Below are positions 12,227 to 25,139 of a DNA stretch of 64,000 bases, piece by piece. Where the stretch lies: positions 28,457,978 to 28,521,977 of the forward strand of contig CM017571.1 of the NCBI GenBank assembly GCA_007844125.1, written 5' to 3'. Made by a program: the position numbers and the translations under genes. Source of the DNA: Sinonovacula constricta (taxonomy: Eukaryota; Mollusca; Bivalvia; Cardiida; Solecurtidae). The notes beneath the pieces were generated by a model that saw nothing but the letters and a program-made list of their open reading frames with translations, had not been told where the DNA came from and made no database searches. Within the stretch, counting starts at the first letter, position 1. Every line of letters starts with the position of its first letter.

Positions 12227-14915
12227 GCAATGGAACTGATATATGACACTGTCTGATATAATGGGAACTCCATCAGGATGCTGCGATTCTGCAAGCCAGA
12301 GATATTTGTCTGATCTGCAACCTTTTGTCACTTATGAGCTTTGATTAAGTATGATTATTCTAAATATATTACAATAACAAGACAATGTTTGCAGGTAGTT
12401 ACTGGACATGCCCATTTTAAAAAATACATTATGCATTTGTGTTCTGTGTGAGCCAGCAAACTGTTACAGCTATGGTAGTGTTGTAATTAAAATGTACCAT
12501 TGTTCAGTTACATGTATTATATCTACAGATTGATTATTGAACTATCTAACAAGGCTACAGCTACGAGTAAGTATTCTCCTGTTAGTGACATAACTAGAGA
12601 CATTATACTTTGCAATATAGTACATCATCATATCTGCTTTTATGGTAAGAAAAATATCCCTGAAATATTCAAAATTATTTGTAATAAGCATCACATTTAT
12701 AACAAAAGATCTAATCCACTTGCAATTCTAATTCTTATCATACAACATTTAAATTACATATTCATGTATACCAAAACAAAAAACTTTAAATTCTGATGTA
12801 ACTATAAATTTTTATTACATCTAAATAATTCACAGTATTTGATCTGGTAGCCAATTAGTCCCAGGTATGGAAGGCTTCTGTCTGGTTCAAACATGGGTTA
12901 CCACATACCAAGTCCTTAACTAAACAATTGTAGTGGTATTGATATCTTCCTTGCTGTGTTAAATCAAATATAATGGTAGTTCCACTAGTGATCGGCCTGG
13001 TATCCAGATAATGTGACTGGGTATGGTATTCTGCAGAGTGTTCATGCTATTCACATTAAACACAGCATTATATCTTCTTTAGGTGTGCAATATCTCTGGA
13101 TAAAAGATAACTGAAGGATAGGTGAAAGGACTAAAAGCCCAACAAACAAACAAAATACCAGAGGGTCATTAACATAATACAGCACAAACTAGCAAGGTTT
13201 GGCTTTACTGATTTTTTGATGCATGAAAGAAGCAACACTAGCAAGAAATAATGCAAAAATAAGTCATAATATTCTGCATAGTATGAAATGAAACACTTTC
13301 TGCAGAAAACATTTTTATGCACTCTTTTATTTTATTGAGCTTTTAATGAAGATATTACATATTGATTAAATGGTATAAAAATGTTAATTAAATTTTAAGA
13401 AATAAATCTAAAGATAAATAATAAAACAAATGCAAGCCAAAAGTCTTAGAGAGGAACGTATAAAATTATGATTTACTTTTTTGATACATCATGTGCAATA
13501 ATCTTTGAGTCAGCAACATAGGCACTTTTAATGACAAATATGACTTTTAAAAACTGTAAAATACAAATATAATAATAAATATACATGGACGGAATGATGC
13601 AAATATCACAATTCTTATTTTGTATAAATAGTAAAATATGAAAATATACAATTAAAGAGAAAAAACACTGTGGACAATCTACAAATAGCTATAACAAATA
13701 CATGTACTCACAAACGAGCCATTTCTGATGATGCATTACCATGCATTTATTAAAAGGATGCTAATATTTATCAAAAACAAGAGGATTTACATAGTGTATG
13801 AACAACAAAAAATAGTACATGGGTCCTTTAACATGCAACACCAACAAAACAGTGAGTCTTTACTTTACTATTAAACCATGAGCAAACACTGGCAATGAGA
13901 AGTGTATGTATATGACGCTTCATACATCTATATAATACCCTTTTTTATACTGATGATGTCAGGCTTCACTCTGTACATCAAAAAGTCAAGTTTTGAGTAT
14001 GAGTCTCAAATTTAAGCTCAGTTTCATGACTTCAGGCCAGTATTGTATTCAGCTTTAAGCCTGTTAATGATTGAAATCCATTCCCTGCAAGTTGTGACAG
14101 CCACAGCAATTCGCCATTTACAAAATGTATTTGTTATCTCCCATGTAAGTTGGTATTTTTTTATAAGAATAAAAACAATATTCCTAATTTTAGTCTTCTT
14201 CATTTTAATCATTAAGCACATGCACTTTCACACATTCTTATCTCACAACTCTATGTGCATGTAGTAGTCTAGTGTTTTCAATAGAATTCAAAAATTAGAA
14301 AAATAGATTTTATACAGTAACTTTATACCAAATACCTACCATTTAGAGAGGTAATACAATGTAATCTGAAATAGTAATGAGTACTGTTCCCCACTATAAT
14401 GAGAAGAGGAAATTTAACTGGCAAAACAATAAGGCCTCCAGTGTGATGAAGCTGCAGTGTAGAAAATAACATTGTATGCATTATATGAAAATACTGTGAA
14501 ATAGAGAGACAGATAGAGGAAGTGGAGAATACAAAAAATAAACATGATTACATCGTCATCACAGTGTAAACGATATCGCCACTATACTGCACAGAAAGTA
14601 GTATAGCTAGCACAAGGCATTTATGGTAAGGACTGAAGGTAATGTATGAAAATAAATATGATGGAAACTACAATGAATCATTAACAGGTGGAAAAGTCTT
14701 TTGTTGCTATGGCTACACATCATCTTTCTCCTGGTGTTTATGGTAATTTAAATAAGGACCCACAATTATAGGCTTGGTATATAATTATGGGATTAATTAT
14801 TGGATTTATTGTGACACCAGGTAAGATATACCTAAGGTACGGCTATACAAAATGTTTTCGTACACTGTGTATGCAGGAAGTACCAAAAGTTTGTTGTTGG
14901 CTTGATGCCACTGCG
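12227..14915. other. 3' flank of the ankyrin gene
   Basis: AT-rich sequence downstream (minus strand) of the ankyrin gene stop codon, presumably including its 3' UTR. Several TTTATT hexamers (AATAAA on the minus strand) occur, for example near 14805 and 13327, so the cleavage site cannot be chosen. It contains the SINE listed separately and no supported gene. Confidence 0.4.
12843..13080 (+). mobile_element. tRNA-derived SINE, second copy
   Basis: The head is tggtagccaattagtcccag with a B-box-like ggttcaaacatgg near 12895. The body has the same order of blocks as the copies at 2901 and 26098: agtggtattgatat, ggcctggtatccagataatg, gggtatggtattctg, then acacagcattatat at the end. Confidence 0.6.
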
Positions 14916-15644
14916 CTATGCATCTCCTTTCTCCTGGGGTGTTCTATTGGGTCTGCGAGGGGGTGAGGGGTTCTTGTATCTTACGGATGAGGAGGTACTG
15001 GATCTACCCCGGGGCAGGGGGGGCTTAGCACTGCTGCTGCGGACTGGGTTACTGCGATTGTCCTGAAATCATGCATAACTGTGTTTAAGTAACTACAAGC
15101 CTTATAGATTTGTTAATACAAAATTGATAGTTGTTTGCTAATACCTTAATGCATACTTTATATAATTGATTTAAGGCTGATCTGGACTTACACCTTTTAC
15201 CTTATCTTAAGTGATTCATGTTTGGCAAGCTAACAGTAAAAATGAATCTATCTCACATCATAAAACTTGCAAATGTAAGATAATTATCTTAAACAAGTCA
15301 AACAATTTGTTATCACAGACAGTCAAGGTTAATCTTATAAAGACAGACTGTATGGTAACAGAGCAGTGCTACAACAATCACACATTAAGGCACTTTAGGG
15401 GGAAAAAACGTGGTAAAATATGTGTAAAGGTAACCCTTAAATATGCAATTATATTATATGCACATGTGAGCTCATCATTAAAACCATTTCACTTGCCCAT
15501 TTGATTACTAAAGACAATAGAATACAAAAATAGATTACTGGAAACATGTGGAAATGATAAAATAAAAAATATATATAATCACCAAAGGGAAGATAACATG
15601 ACAGTGAAATAGAAGTCAAGTTTAAAGAGAAAATAATTGCACAC

Positions 15645-15676
<32 letters not shown>

Positions 15677-18600
15677 ACAATAATATTTTGGTAAAACTAT
15701 AGAAAAAGGAATAAAAAACAGTAAGCAGATAAAAAGAGACAAAACAATATTTCTTATTTTAATTACATGTATATTATCATTGGAAATACAGCAGAGACTA
15801 ATTCCATTTAACTTTAATAAAGCACAATCTTCTCTAACATGCTTGCAATCTGTGCTTTTATAGTTAAGTGGAATGTAAAACATCTGTTGTACAAGCTGAA
15901 GAAAGAAGGTAAGTCTAGCTAAAGTATAGCACAGCATTTTGACTGACTAAAACTGAAAAACATGGCACATATACATTTTCCCATTAAGTAAGCATCCACA
16001 ATTATGACACATTCTGCTTGTCAAGTAAAACAAAAATAACATACACAATTCCCAGTTGCGAATTAAAATGACAAAAGCGTGTCAATGAGTGCTATAGCTA
16101 GAGACGTGGTTGAAATTGCAGTAGTTTCTGAAAGCAGCCTAACACATGACTGGAGCCATCCATCCACCAAGGAGTTTGTGCTGTATCCGGACAATATTGT
16201 TGAAAAACCAATGCACAATCAAGCGTGGCAGTTATGCCAAATTCAAAGAATAATCTTCTTGACTTGACATCTTGTTATCTTTCAGTGTTTTGTGATACAC
16301 TGTTCCACATTGTTAGTAACTGTTGCTACACCAAATCACCAGTTAGGAGTTTCCTCATTCCTAGTCACTTTATAAGGGTAAAGGCTGCTTTTAGATTTGT
16401 TAAATCAGCTAGTTTGGAACAAAAGGGAAATAAAAAAATTGTCAGCCATTTGAATCTTAGACTTTTGAATAATGTCCGGATAAAGACTGAAAACCATTCA
16501 TTGGTTGAAACTTACCACAAAAACTTTTCTTCTATGAACAAAACAAAACATTGCCTTACTTGTGAATAATTGCACATATCAGTTTTTTGCCCTTTATTCC
16601 AAATTTTTCTTTTTCAACAATTAAGTTCTTAAAATACCATCGCTTGCATTCACCTAATTTTGTGTGCATATTTTTAATAACACCAGTTAATATAGATTCA
16701 GTAGAATAAACATTTTGTTAAAACAATGCACAACAAGTTCAGCCACATGAACAAATTACATGAAACCATAGTCAATTAGCTAAGAACATTCTCCATCAAC
16801 ATGCCACATAACTAAGGAGTTAACAAGGAAACATATATAATGACAACCAACATTAACTACATACAAATGCCTGGAACATGTACACACAATACCTACATGA
16901 CACTTCATTTTCATGTTGAAAACGATTTGATGCTACACTTGTAATAAAGACAATTACTACACATAATGCATTGGTACATACATAAAACTATTCAAGAAAT
17001 TTTTTATCAGACTTCCAATTTTAAATCATCGTAAGTGGTAGAGTGACATAAAAGAAAAAAGTAACCATGCATAACAAACTAAAGAGGATAGAATAAACAT
17101 TACACACATGTATTTATAAGCATATAAGCATGCATTTTTGCAAAAGCTTGATCATCTTTTATTAAGCTTAGAAGTTGAAAAAATGATTAAATTATAAACA
17201 AAACATTAGTAACAAAAATAAAGAATAAACAATATCAATATGTATTTGTATGCATCTATGTGGCTGTATTTTGATAGTATACAGAGGCCATGCACTGTTT
17301 ACAATAGCTAATGTAACTTACTCTCATCTGAAGGGGTCTGATTGTTTACTGATCCTAAACAGTAATACAAACTTAGAACTGTTACAGGTATGAAGTTATT
17401 ACACAATTTTGATTCTTTTTACATAATTAAAATCCAGCCACAAAATAATATACTGCAACAAACTGGAAAAAAAAAATAAAGTATAAAAAATGTGTTTTCG
17501 ATTCATGGATCTCATGGTTATGTTTGTTTTGTTTTCTTGGGATTTGATCTCATCTACAACCTTTCACCTATCCAGTGACAGTTAATTGAAACAGATACAG
17601 TGCTGCCTTCAATATCATAATATACAACCAACACCTGACAGAATACTACATTTAAGTGAAAATACTAAGTCATGAAAATATCATTAAAAATCCAGCATTA
17701 CAAGCAAGGAGCTATAACAATACATTTTGCTGTCACAGCCTTTTACAACTAGCTAGTTGTTATTCACTATGTGCAGATTTTGTACCTGAAAAATTAAATC
17801 ATTGATTTCAGCTAAGATTATTCCAGACACGTCTGAATTGGAAGTATTTGTAAAAAGCCCTTTAATCATTTCATATGTCTTTAAATTAAATTACCCATAC
17901 ACATTCACTGGCATAACTTACCATACATTTTTTGTACCATAATTTTTTTGGTCATTGACTTATGGAAATTTTACTTTTACTCATACAATTGAACAGCACC
18001 ATGTAAGCAATAAGTATTTAATTTAAAGCCATTTTACTGCTTAGATCTAGCTTACCTGTGGCACAGACTGTGAAAGAGGTCTTTGAGGCGGTCGAGCTGA
18101 GGGCCCTCTGAATCCCTGGGGTGGGGGGATAAGGGGTCCAACCTCATCCTCAGTTATCACAGTGTCCTGGAATCCAGACACACAAAATATTTAAAGTTTC
18201 CATGTTAATTATTTCCTGAACTTGATTTCTTGAACTTGTTTTAGTTAACTTGCACATTAGTTTCAATACACAAACAGCACAATTGCAACCATTATTTATG
18301 ACCTAAAAGAATATCTGGGTAGAAGCATTCGTGTTTGCTAGACTTCCTTAGTAAAAGTGTCCCTCTGACTTTGACAAAAACCCAGATTGTGAGGGCCAAA
18401 GGGTGTGTACTGTCCTAAATGGATAACAGGTTAGAACTATGGAATCCCATGAACAGAAATGTCATATTAAAAAGCAAATATTATACAGACAGGCATTTAC
18501 AGTGTTTGACATTGTTTTACTTATGCAAGTGTAATAACTGTTAAATGAAAAACAGTTCACTTACTTGCAGATACCCGTCTTTATTGCCAGCATTGTTATC

Positions 18601-21600
18601 ATAATTCCCATTGGTCATCTCATAATCCTCGCTATCCATTGGCTGATGTCGTTTACCAGGTCGAGCTGACCTGTTTGGGGCCTCTCTAATTGGAACAGCC
18701 ATTCCGTTAACCATGGGAGGTTTTTCATCTCTCCCACTTGACAAAGAGTCCTCCTTTTCCTCCTCCATGGTCTCATCGACATACCTACGGTAAAAAATTT
18801 GGTTAAAAATTTATAAGAAACTGTTAAGAAACTGTTAAGAAACTGAAACAAGGTGATGGCAGACAATGCATTTGCGCTGACATGAGAAGAAATTTATGCG
18901 TATATCAAGATAGGGTTGACCGAACATGTGCAGTTGGATTTAGTACTTTTTGTAGATGGGTGAAGGATTTCAGTAATTGATGACAAGAGTCTTACAAGAA
19001 GCCCTCCTCTGGTAGGCCGGTGACAGTTACAGACATCGATAACACCAAAATACTTGCTCAACTCTGATGGATGATTTACAGGCGAGGAAATTACTCATGA
19101 AATGGGGACAAATCATAATTTAGGCAAGAGAAAGTTCGCGGTGGGTGCCACACACAATCTCAAAAACTGAAAAAGACAATTGTGTTCAAATTTGGATTGA
19201 ATTGTTGATAAGTATTCAGAGGAGGGTGAAATGATGCTTAATAAAGTGGTTGCTATTGGCGAAACATGAATCCAGTCAATTAAGCCAGAATTGAAACCCC
19301 AAAGCTCTGGATGGCATACTCCAAACTCCCCAAGATCTGTGAAATATCCGCAGTATGAACTGTCCAAAGATGTTAATGATCTTTGCTTAAAATATTAACT
19401 GCACACAGAGTTCCACATGGAAGTACGGTAAAAACAAAGAGTACTATGAGTGGGAAGTTCTTAAACACCAGCCATACGCAAGTCCCCCTGACTTCGACCT
19501 GCTTCTAAAACTTAAAGAACCACTACAAGAAATCCTATATGATGATTTGAATGAACTATATGTCGCCGTAAACATATATGTTGTTTGGGACATCAACAAA
19601 GGTTGCCTAGCAATGGGATCTGCCAAAAAGATGGTAGACGACCATAGCATCCACAGGAGATTATATTGAGGGACTATGAAGAGATTTTCTAACACTTGTA
19701 GTTTTTACATAAATAAGCAAATCTCATTCATTTCCAGATGACCTTCGTATATGATTTGCATGAATAGTAATCTAAATATTAGGGATGTCAAAGAGTACTC
19801 GATTGGATGATCATGCCAGAATTGAAATCAATACATGAGTACTTTGTAAAAATGAGGAAGTATCTTTAAATTGACAAAAATGACTGAGCAATTTGTTGGA
19901 AAATCGACCAAGTACTTGAGTACTGATTTTAGGACTAACTGATATCCCTATTAAATATCCATTTCTTTGATTAAATAAAATAATTGACACGGTGATTTTG
20001 GATAAGAAGAGGTAATACTTCAATAATTTTAATGAATCAGAACACTCCGCATAAATGAATCTCCTCAAATTTAAGCAAACTTTAAGGTTGTTACTTGAAT
20101 AATGAACAACCAAATATCCAAGAATGTAGTTAGGTCTCAGATGGTACTGGTCATTTTGTTTCTGAAGGATAATCTAACTCAAGACTTTAACAATTACCCA
20201 GCCCGCTCTAGCAATGGATACTCACCTTTGTGATTCATGTTTGGAAGGTGCCCCCTTTGAGTATTTAGGTGAAGGAATGCCTGACTGTGCACGGGGTGGT
20301 CGTGATGTTGCCGAGGGTGGGGGATGTAAAGGTGCAGCATAGCCTCTGGGTGGGGTCAGGTTCTCAGGAGGCTCAGGTGGGGATCGAACATCCAACTCGC
20401 GCTCAATATCTCTCTCAGGAGGGGCAAATCTGTCTCTCTTCTTCTTCTTTTTCTTCTTTCGCTCATGCTGGAGGTTAGGGGGTTTTGGGGCATTCTCCAG
20501 AGGCATCAACATGGGGGGAGGCAGTATCTTCTTACCCTCCAACATACCTGCAGGAACATATTGCAAGATATTGCCAATAGTCGGACACAACAATTACTAA
20601 AATTATTTATTGGGGTATTTTTGACAGTAAATCTAACCAATCTATGCAACAAGATTCAGATTTTTCGTAAAATTAAAAAAAAATTACAGGTACTTGAGAA
20701 AATAGAATAAAGAACCTTACGGCTATATGGCATATGGCAATTAATGTATTTAATAAAATTAAAGAAGGTGACCTGTACACAATTATAAAACTATTTTACT
20801 ATTGTTAAATGTCAACCAATTTTTTATATACACATTATTTCAGATACTATTTAATCGCACATTTCATTGTGTACTTCAAATATCTAAACAGTATTTAAAA
20901 TGGTATACAGCTGAAATATGAAGACAATTTAACATCAATAATCACCAGATACACAAGATGTAACAAATGGATTTCAATTGTCAATCACTGACCAGGGGGT
21001 CTGCCAGCAGAATCTGGTCTGCCATCTCTGTTCTGGTCACTGGCTGGCGGGCTGGTCAAGGCATCATGCAGATTGGAGCCTGAACTTGGACGATTTGTTG
21101 GTGATGGTGTCTGACGGGTCTGGGGTTTTGGAGGAGATGGGGCCAACCGAGGCGGCCGAGGGGCAGGTCGCGGCTTGGAGGGCGGGAAGGATTCAGCTGG
21201 GTTGGGTGATGGGGATCTATTATAGAAGTTACTACTAGGGCCCCTTTGGGCCCCAGGGGGAGGGTTCGGGGCTCGCATAGGTGGGCGCTGCTGCATGTCC
21301 ATGCCATCATCACCAGCATCATTACTCCGTCGGTATGGGGCTTGCTGTAACAGGAAACTGTCCAGTTAACTACAGGGAAGCAACATTTTATGCCTTTCAT
21401 TAAAACACTTACTGAACTATTTAAATAACATTGGAGTTTGAAATTAGAGACACAATTTATTTGTATTGTCATTTTTATTATTTTTACTTCTCTTGTTCAT
21501 CAAATTTTAGTTCATAAAAGATGTGTTTGTCATTTTCTCAATACCTTTACATGATAAACTTTAAATTATTTTTTTCATTCATTTATAACCATTATTATGA

Positions 21601-24600
21601 AGTAAGGTGATAGAAAGAGACTGTGTTAGCAGTCCAGTTAGCTCAGTCGGCAGAACATTTGCCCTGTCAGTGAAGGGTCATGGGTTTGAGTCCTGGACTT
21701 ACTGCACATTTTCAGCCCTATGTAACAATAGCACACAAAGTGGGACTACAGTTTTTAAGGTATAAGTATTTGAGTGTGCTTGCTAGTTGCTTGCAGAGCA
21801 GGTGGTCCGTAGAAATTCGAGGAGGAATTTCAAGTTGCCCAGGGTGTATGTAGCTGGGTGATAGGAAGAGAATGTGTAAGTGGTCCGGTTAGCTCAGTAG
21901 GTAAAGCAATCACCCTATCAGCGAGGACTCCTGAGTTTGAGTCCATGACTGGCTACAAATTTTTCTCCCCATGTTACGTATGCAGTTAAAAGTGTTGGTA
22001 GGGTAATAGCCTAGAAAAAAAATCAAAGGGGAATAACATCAAATATACAAATTTTTATATGAGGGTAATGTCATTTGTGTAAAAAGGGGAGTTATTCAAA
22101 AATAAGAAGAGCAGAGTGACAGCTCTTGTGCACTGCACTCTGTTTCAATAACATCTATCCACCTATGAAGTTTCAAGTCAATAGCTTTCATATTGTAGGC
22201 GTATGGTCCAGACAAACATAAAGTATGTAAATTGAACTAAGGGGAATAACTCCAAAATCATTACGAGTACAGTGACGTTTCTTGTGCAATGCTTAACATC
22301 TTAACTTCCTGTGAAGTTTGAAGTCAAAAGCTTTGATAACGTAGGAGTTAAGCTCACAGATTTAACATATCAGATTAATGTTTTGCAATAATGATGACAC
22401 AGTTGCCGAATGAACAAACAATTGGTTTTGTTTACCCTTGTGTAATCAGTTGTTGATTAATGAGTCAACCAGAGGAATTTGTAGGCGGTGATGAGACATG
22501 CCAATCAATGTGTAATAAACATGTCACAAACTGTAAAGGAGAATGGCTCGAACTTAGTTGACAGGGGCTAAATAAGCAAAGCAGCGACCAGATGTGGGGT
22601 ATATTAGTAGGGTGCTAGCTGGAACAGAATGTTGAACTTCCGTGACTGATAAGGCCACCAGGTGGTAGGGACTAACTTGGCCACGCAACTGGAAGTAATT
22701 TGCCTGAGTCTAACTTATTAAGAACACTGCTTTTAAAATTAATCTCAGAGACAATAATAGAAGTTCTATGTGCCATCAAGAAGAGGAAACTATTCTTCAT
22801 CTGTTCTGTAATTGTTCCACTGTGACATTTGTTTAGCAGGACTTACTCGCACTAATCAATACACATTGTCCATCTTTATACATCCAGTTCTCAAAGAAAG
22901 ACATTATTTTGGAAAACAATTATTATCATAATTTTCTTAATTTAGTATTTTTGTTAGCTAAATATTACAAATTTTATGCAAAAGAAACAAGTCAAAAACC
23001 CAATGCTGAAATATTAAAAAAGTATATTATTAATCAATAAAGAACTGATAGTACAATGAAAATGAAAATAACACAAAAAACAAGTAATGAATACTGGAAA
23101 CCATTAACAAACTTAATAAGTAATATAATGACATAGTTAAAATGAACAACTTTTTTACTGATTACACCAATATTTGGTCTTGACTTAATTATACATTGAA
23201 AAAATTTTACAACTATATTATTTATATGTTGCATATTTAAACATGTAGGTACATAAGGTTTATAACTCTAGAACAGCAATGTTCAAAAGGCATGGCAGAG
23301 CTCAAAATAGTTGAAGTTAGATAAAAGACTCAAATATTTAAACTTCTTTCTCATTATTTTCATCTAAAGAAAAACAAACACTTAACCCTATATTTCCCAT
23401 CCCTTTACTGTCTAATTTCCATAGAAAACACAGTCTCCCACAGCTTTGTGCTTCTTTAGCTGCATTTTTTTTTTTATCTTCATAATATATAAAATAGTTC
23501 ATTGTATTTTGCTCTCTTATCATGTCATGAACAATATGATGAAAAGACAAAGTTGCTAAAAGAATGATAAAAATAACTGGTCCGTAACTAATTAATGTAG
23601 CAATACTTGGTAAAATGTTTCTCATAGTTTATGAAACAATATTTTAATGTATAGGGTTATGGACTATTAAGTAAAAATGTTCAATGCAAATGAAAATTTG
23701 TATGTGACAAGTACTTAAAGCATAATTATGTTTAACCTCTTTCTTAACATGATAAGAAACATTCTCATCCCTAATAAACGAAAAAAAAATTCTTATACAT
23801 ATCATTATAACTATATATGATTGTATAACAGATCACTATAACTATATATGAAAACTGTGTATGTTTTTTTTATTTCTTTTAATATGTTGTAATTACAGAA
23901 CCTTTCATGCCTAAATCTCCATGTTTTGTAATATATGTTGAAAAAAAAAAAGTTGAAAAAAAGAACACTGCTTTTAATAAGATTTTTTTTTTCTTTTCAT
24001 ATTATTTTTTTGTCAATGAAAATATACTTCTGCATTGTCACAGAGTATTCAAATAGTGATTTTAACACTAGCATAATCTTTCCGTGTACTAGAGTTATCA
24101 TTGACATCCCTGACAGTATCCTAAAATGAAACCTCTCTCAGTGACACCTACCATGCGTTGTGTATGACCAGGCGGCTGTGGTGTGAATTTACTGCTTGGA
24201 GGAGCTGGGTAATAGTTCTGGTTGCTGTTTGGAGGCTGGGGAGGCCCATTGGTGTAGGGCGGTTCTCGTCGTGGGGCTCGTGCCGTGACCGGTGGAGCAT
24301 CGTCCTCGATGTCTGACACATCCATCCCTCCACTGACACCATCTAGATCATCATCCAGGGGCTCATCTGTGGAAGAATAAACAGATATTTATTCATTTAT
24401 CAATTTTTGTATCTGTATTTTGGGTTTTACCGCACATCAACACTTAATAGGTCATACGGCGCCTAATACAATGAAGTTTAATGTGAATAGTGTATAATCA
24501 GGTTAAAATTAAAATACAAGAATTCATTTATGATATTTTTTATACTTTGTTATGTACTACAAGCAGCAAATATCTTACATTTTGTAATAATTACTGTATA

Positions 24601-25057
24601 TATATATTTTCTTTTTCTTCTAGCGAATACAAAAAACAATTTGCAATAAGACAATGTCATTTGTGAATATTGCTCTCTCTTCAAAAGGAAGTAAAATGTA
24701 ATGTCTTATATTAATTAAAATGAAAACCAGTACGCACACATGTTTTCATCATCCATGGCCACTTCCTCCCTCCCCTGACCTTGGGTGGGCTGGGAACGAC
24801 TCGTGTTCACCAACACCTAAAAGAACAAATAAAAGGCTATGACGGTGTAGACATTGACTTTCAAGTTTTGTTGAGTGGCGGCTTATTACATGTCAATTAA
24901 AGAAAGAATTGTCAGTTTAAGCTGACTGCTGATTGGATGACAGTTAAAGAACAAAGTTAATAATGATGAATTTTAGTCAATTTTAGATATGAGCGAAATT
25001 ATAAGTAACAAACACTTCACAGTTGTGTCTTATGTCAACAGTTTGTCGAATGAGGTA

Positions 25058-25139
<82 letters not shown>

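Noticed and set aside
16079..16569. Two overlapping plus-strand ORFs of 62 and 114 codons
   Set aside because: AT-rich chance frames in an ankyrin-gene intron; no domain, splice context or family motif.
21631..21699. Functional tRNA-Asp gene
   Set aside because: D and anticodon stems are imperfect and the unit is repeated with shared flanks, so a SINE or pseudogene is likelier.
23338..23625. 95-codon minus-strand ORF with a hydrophobic stretch
   Set aside because: Same strand as the ankyrin gene but its phase and borders do not fit the exon chain, and the composition is that of AT-rich intron.
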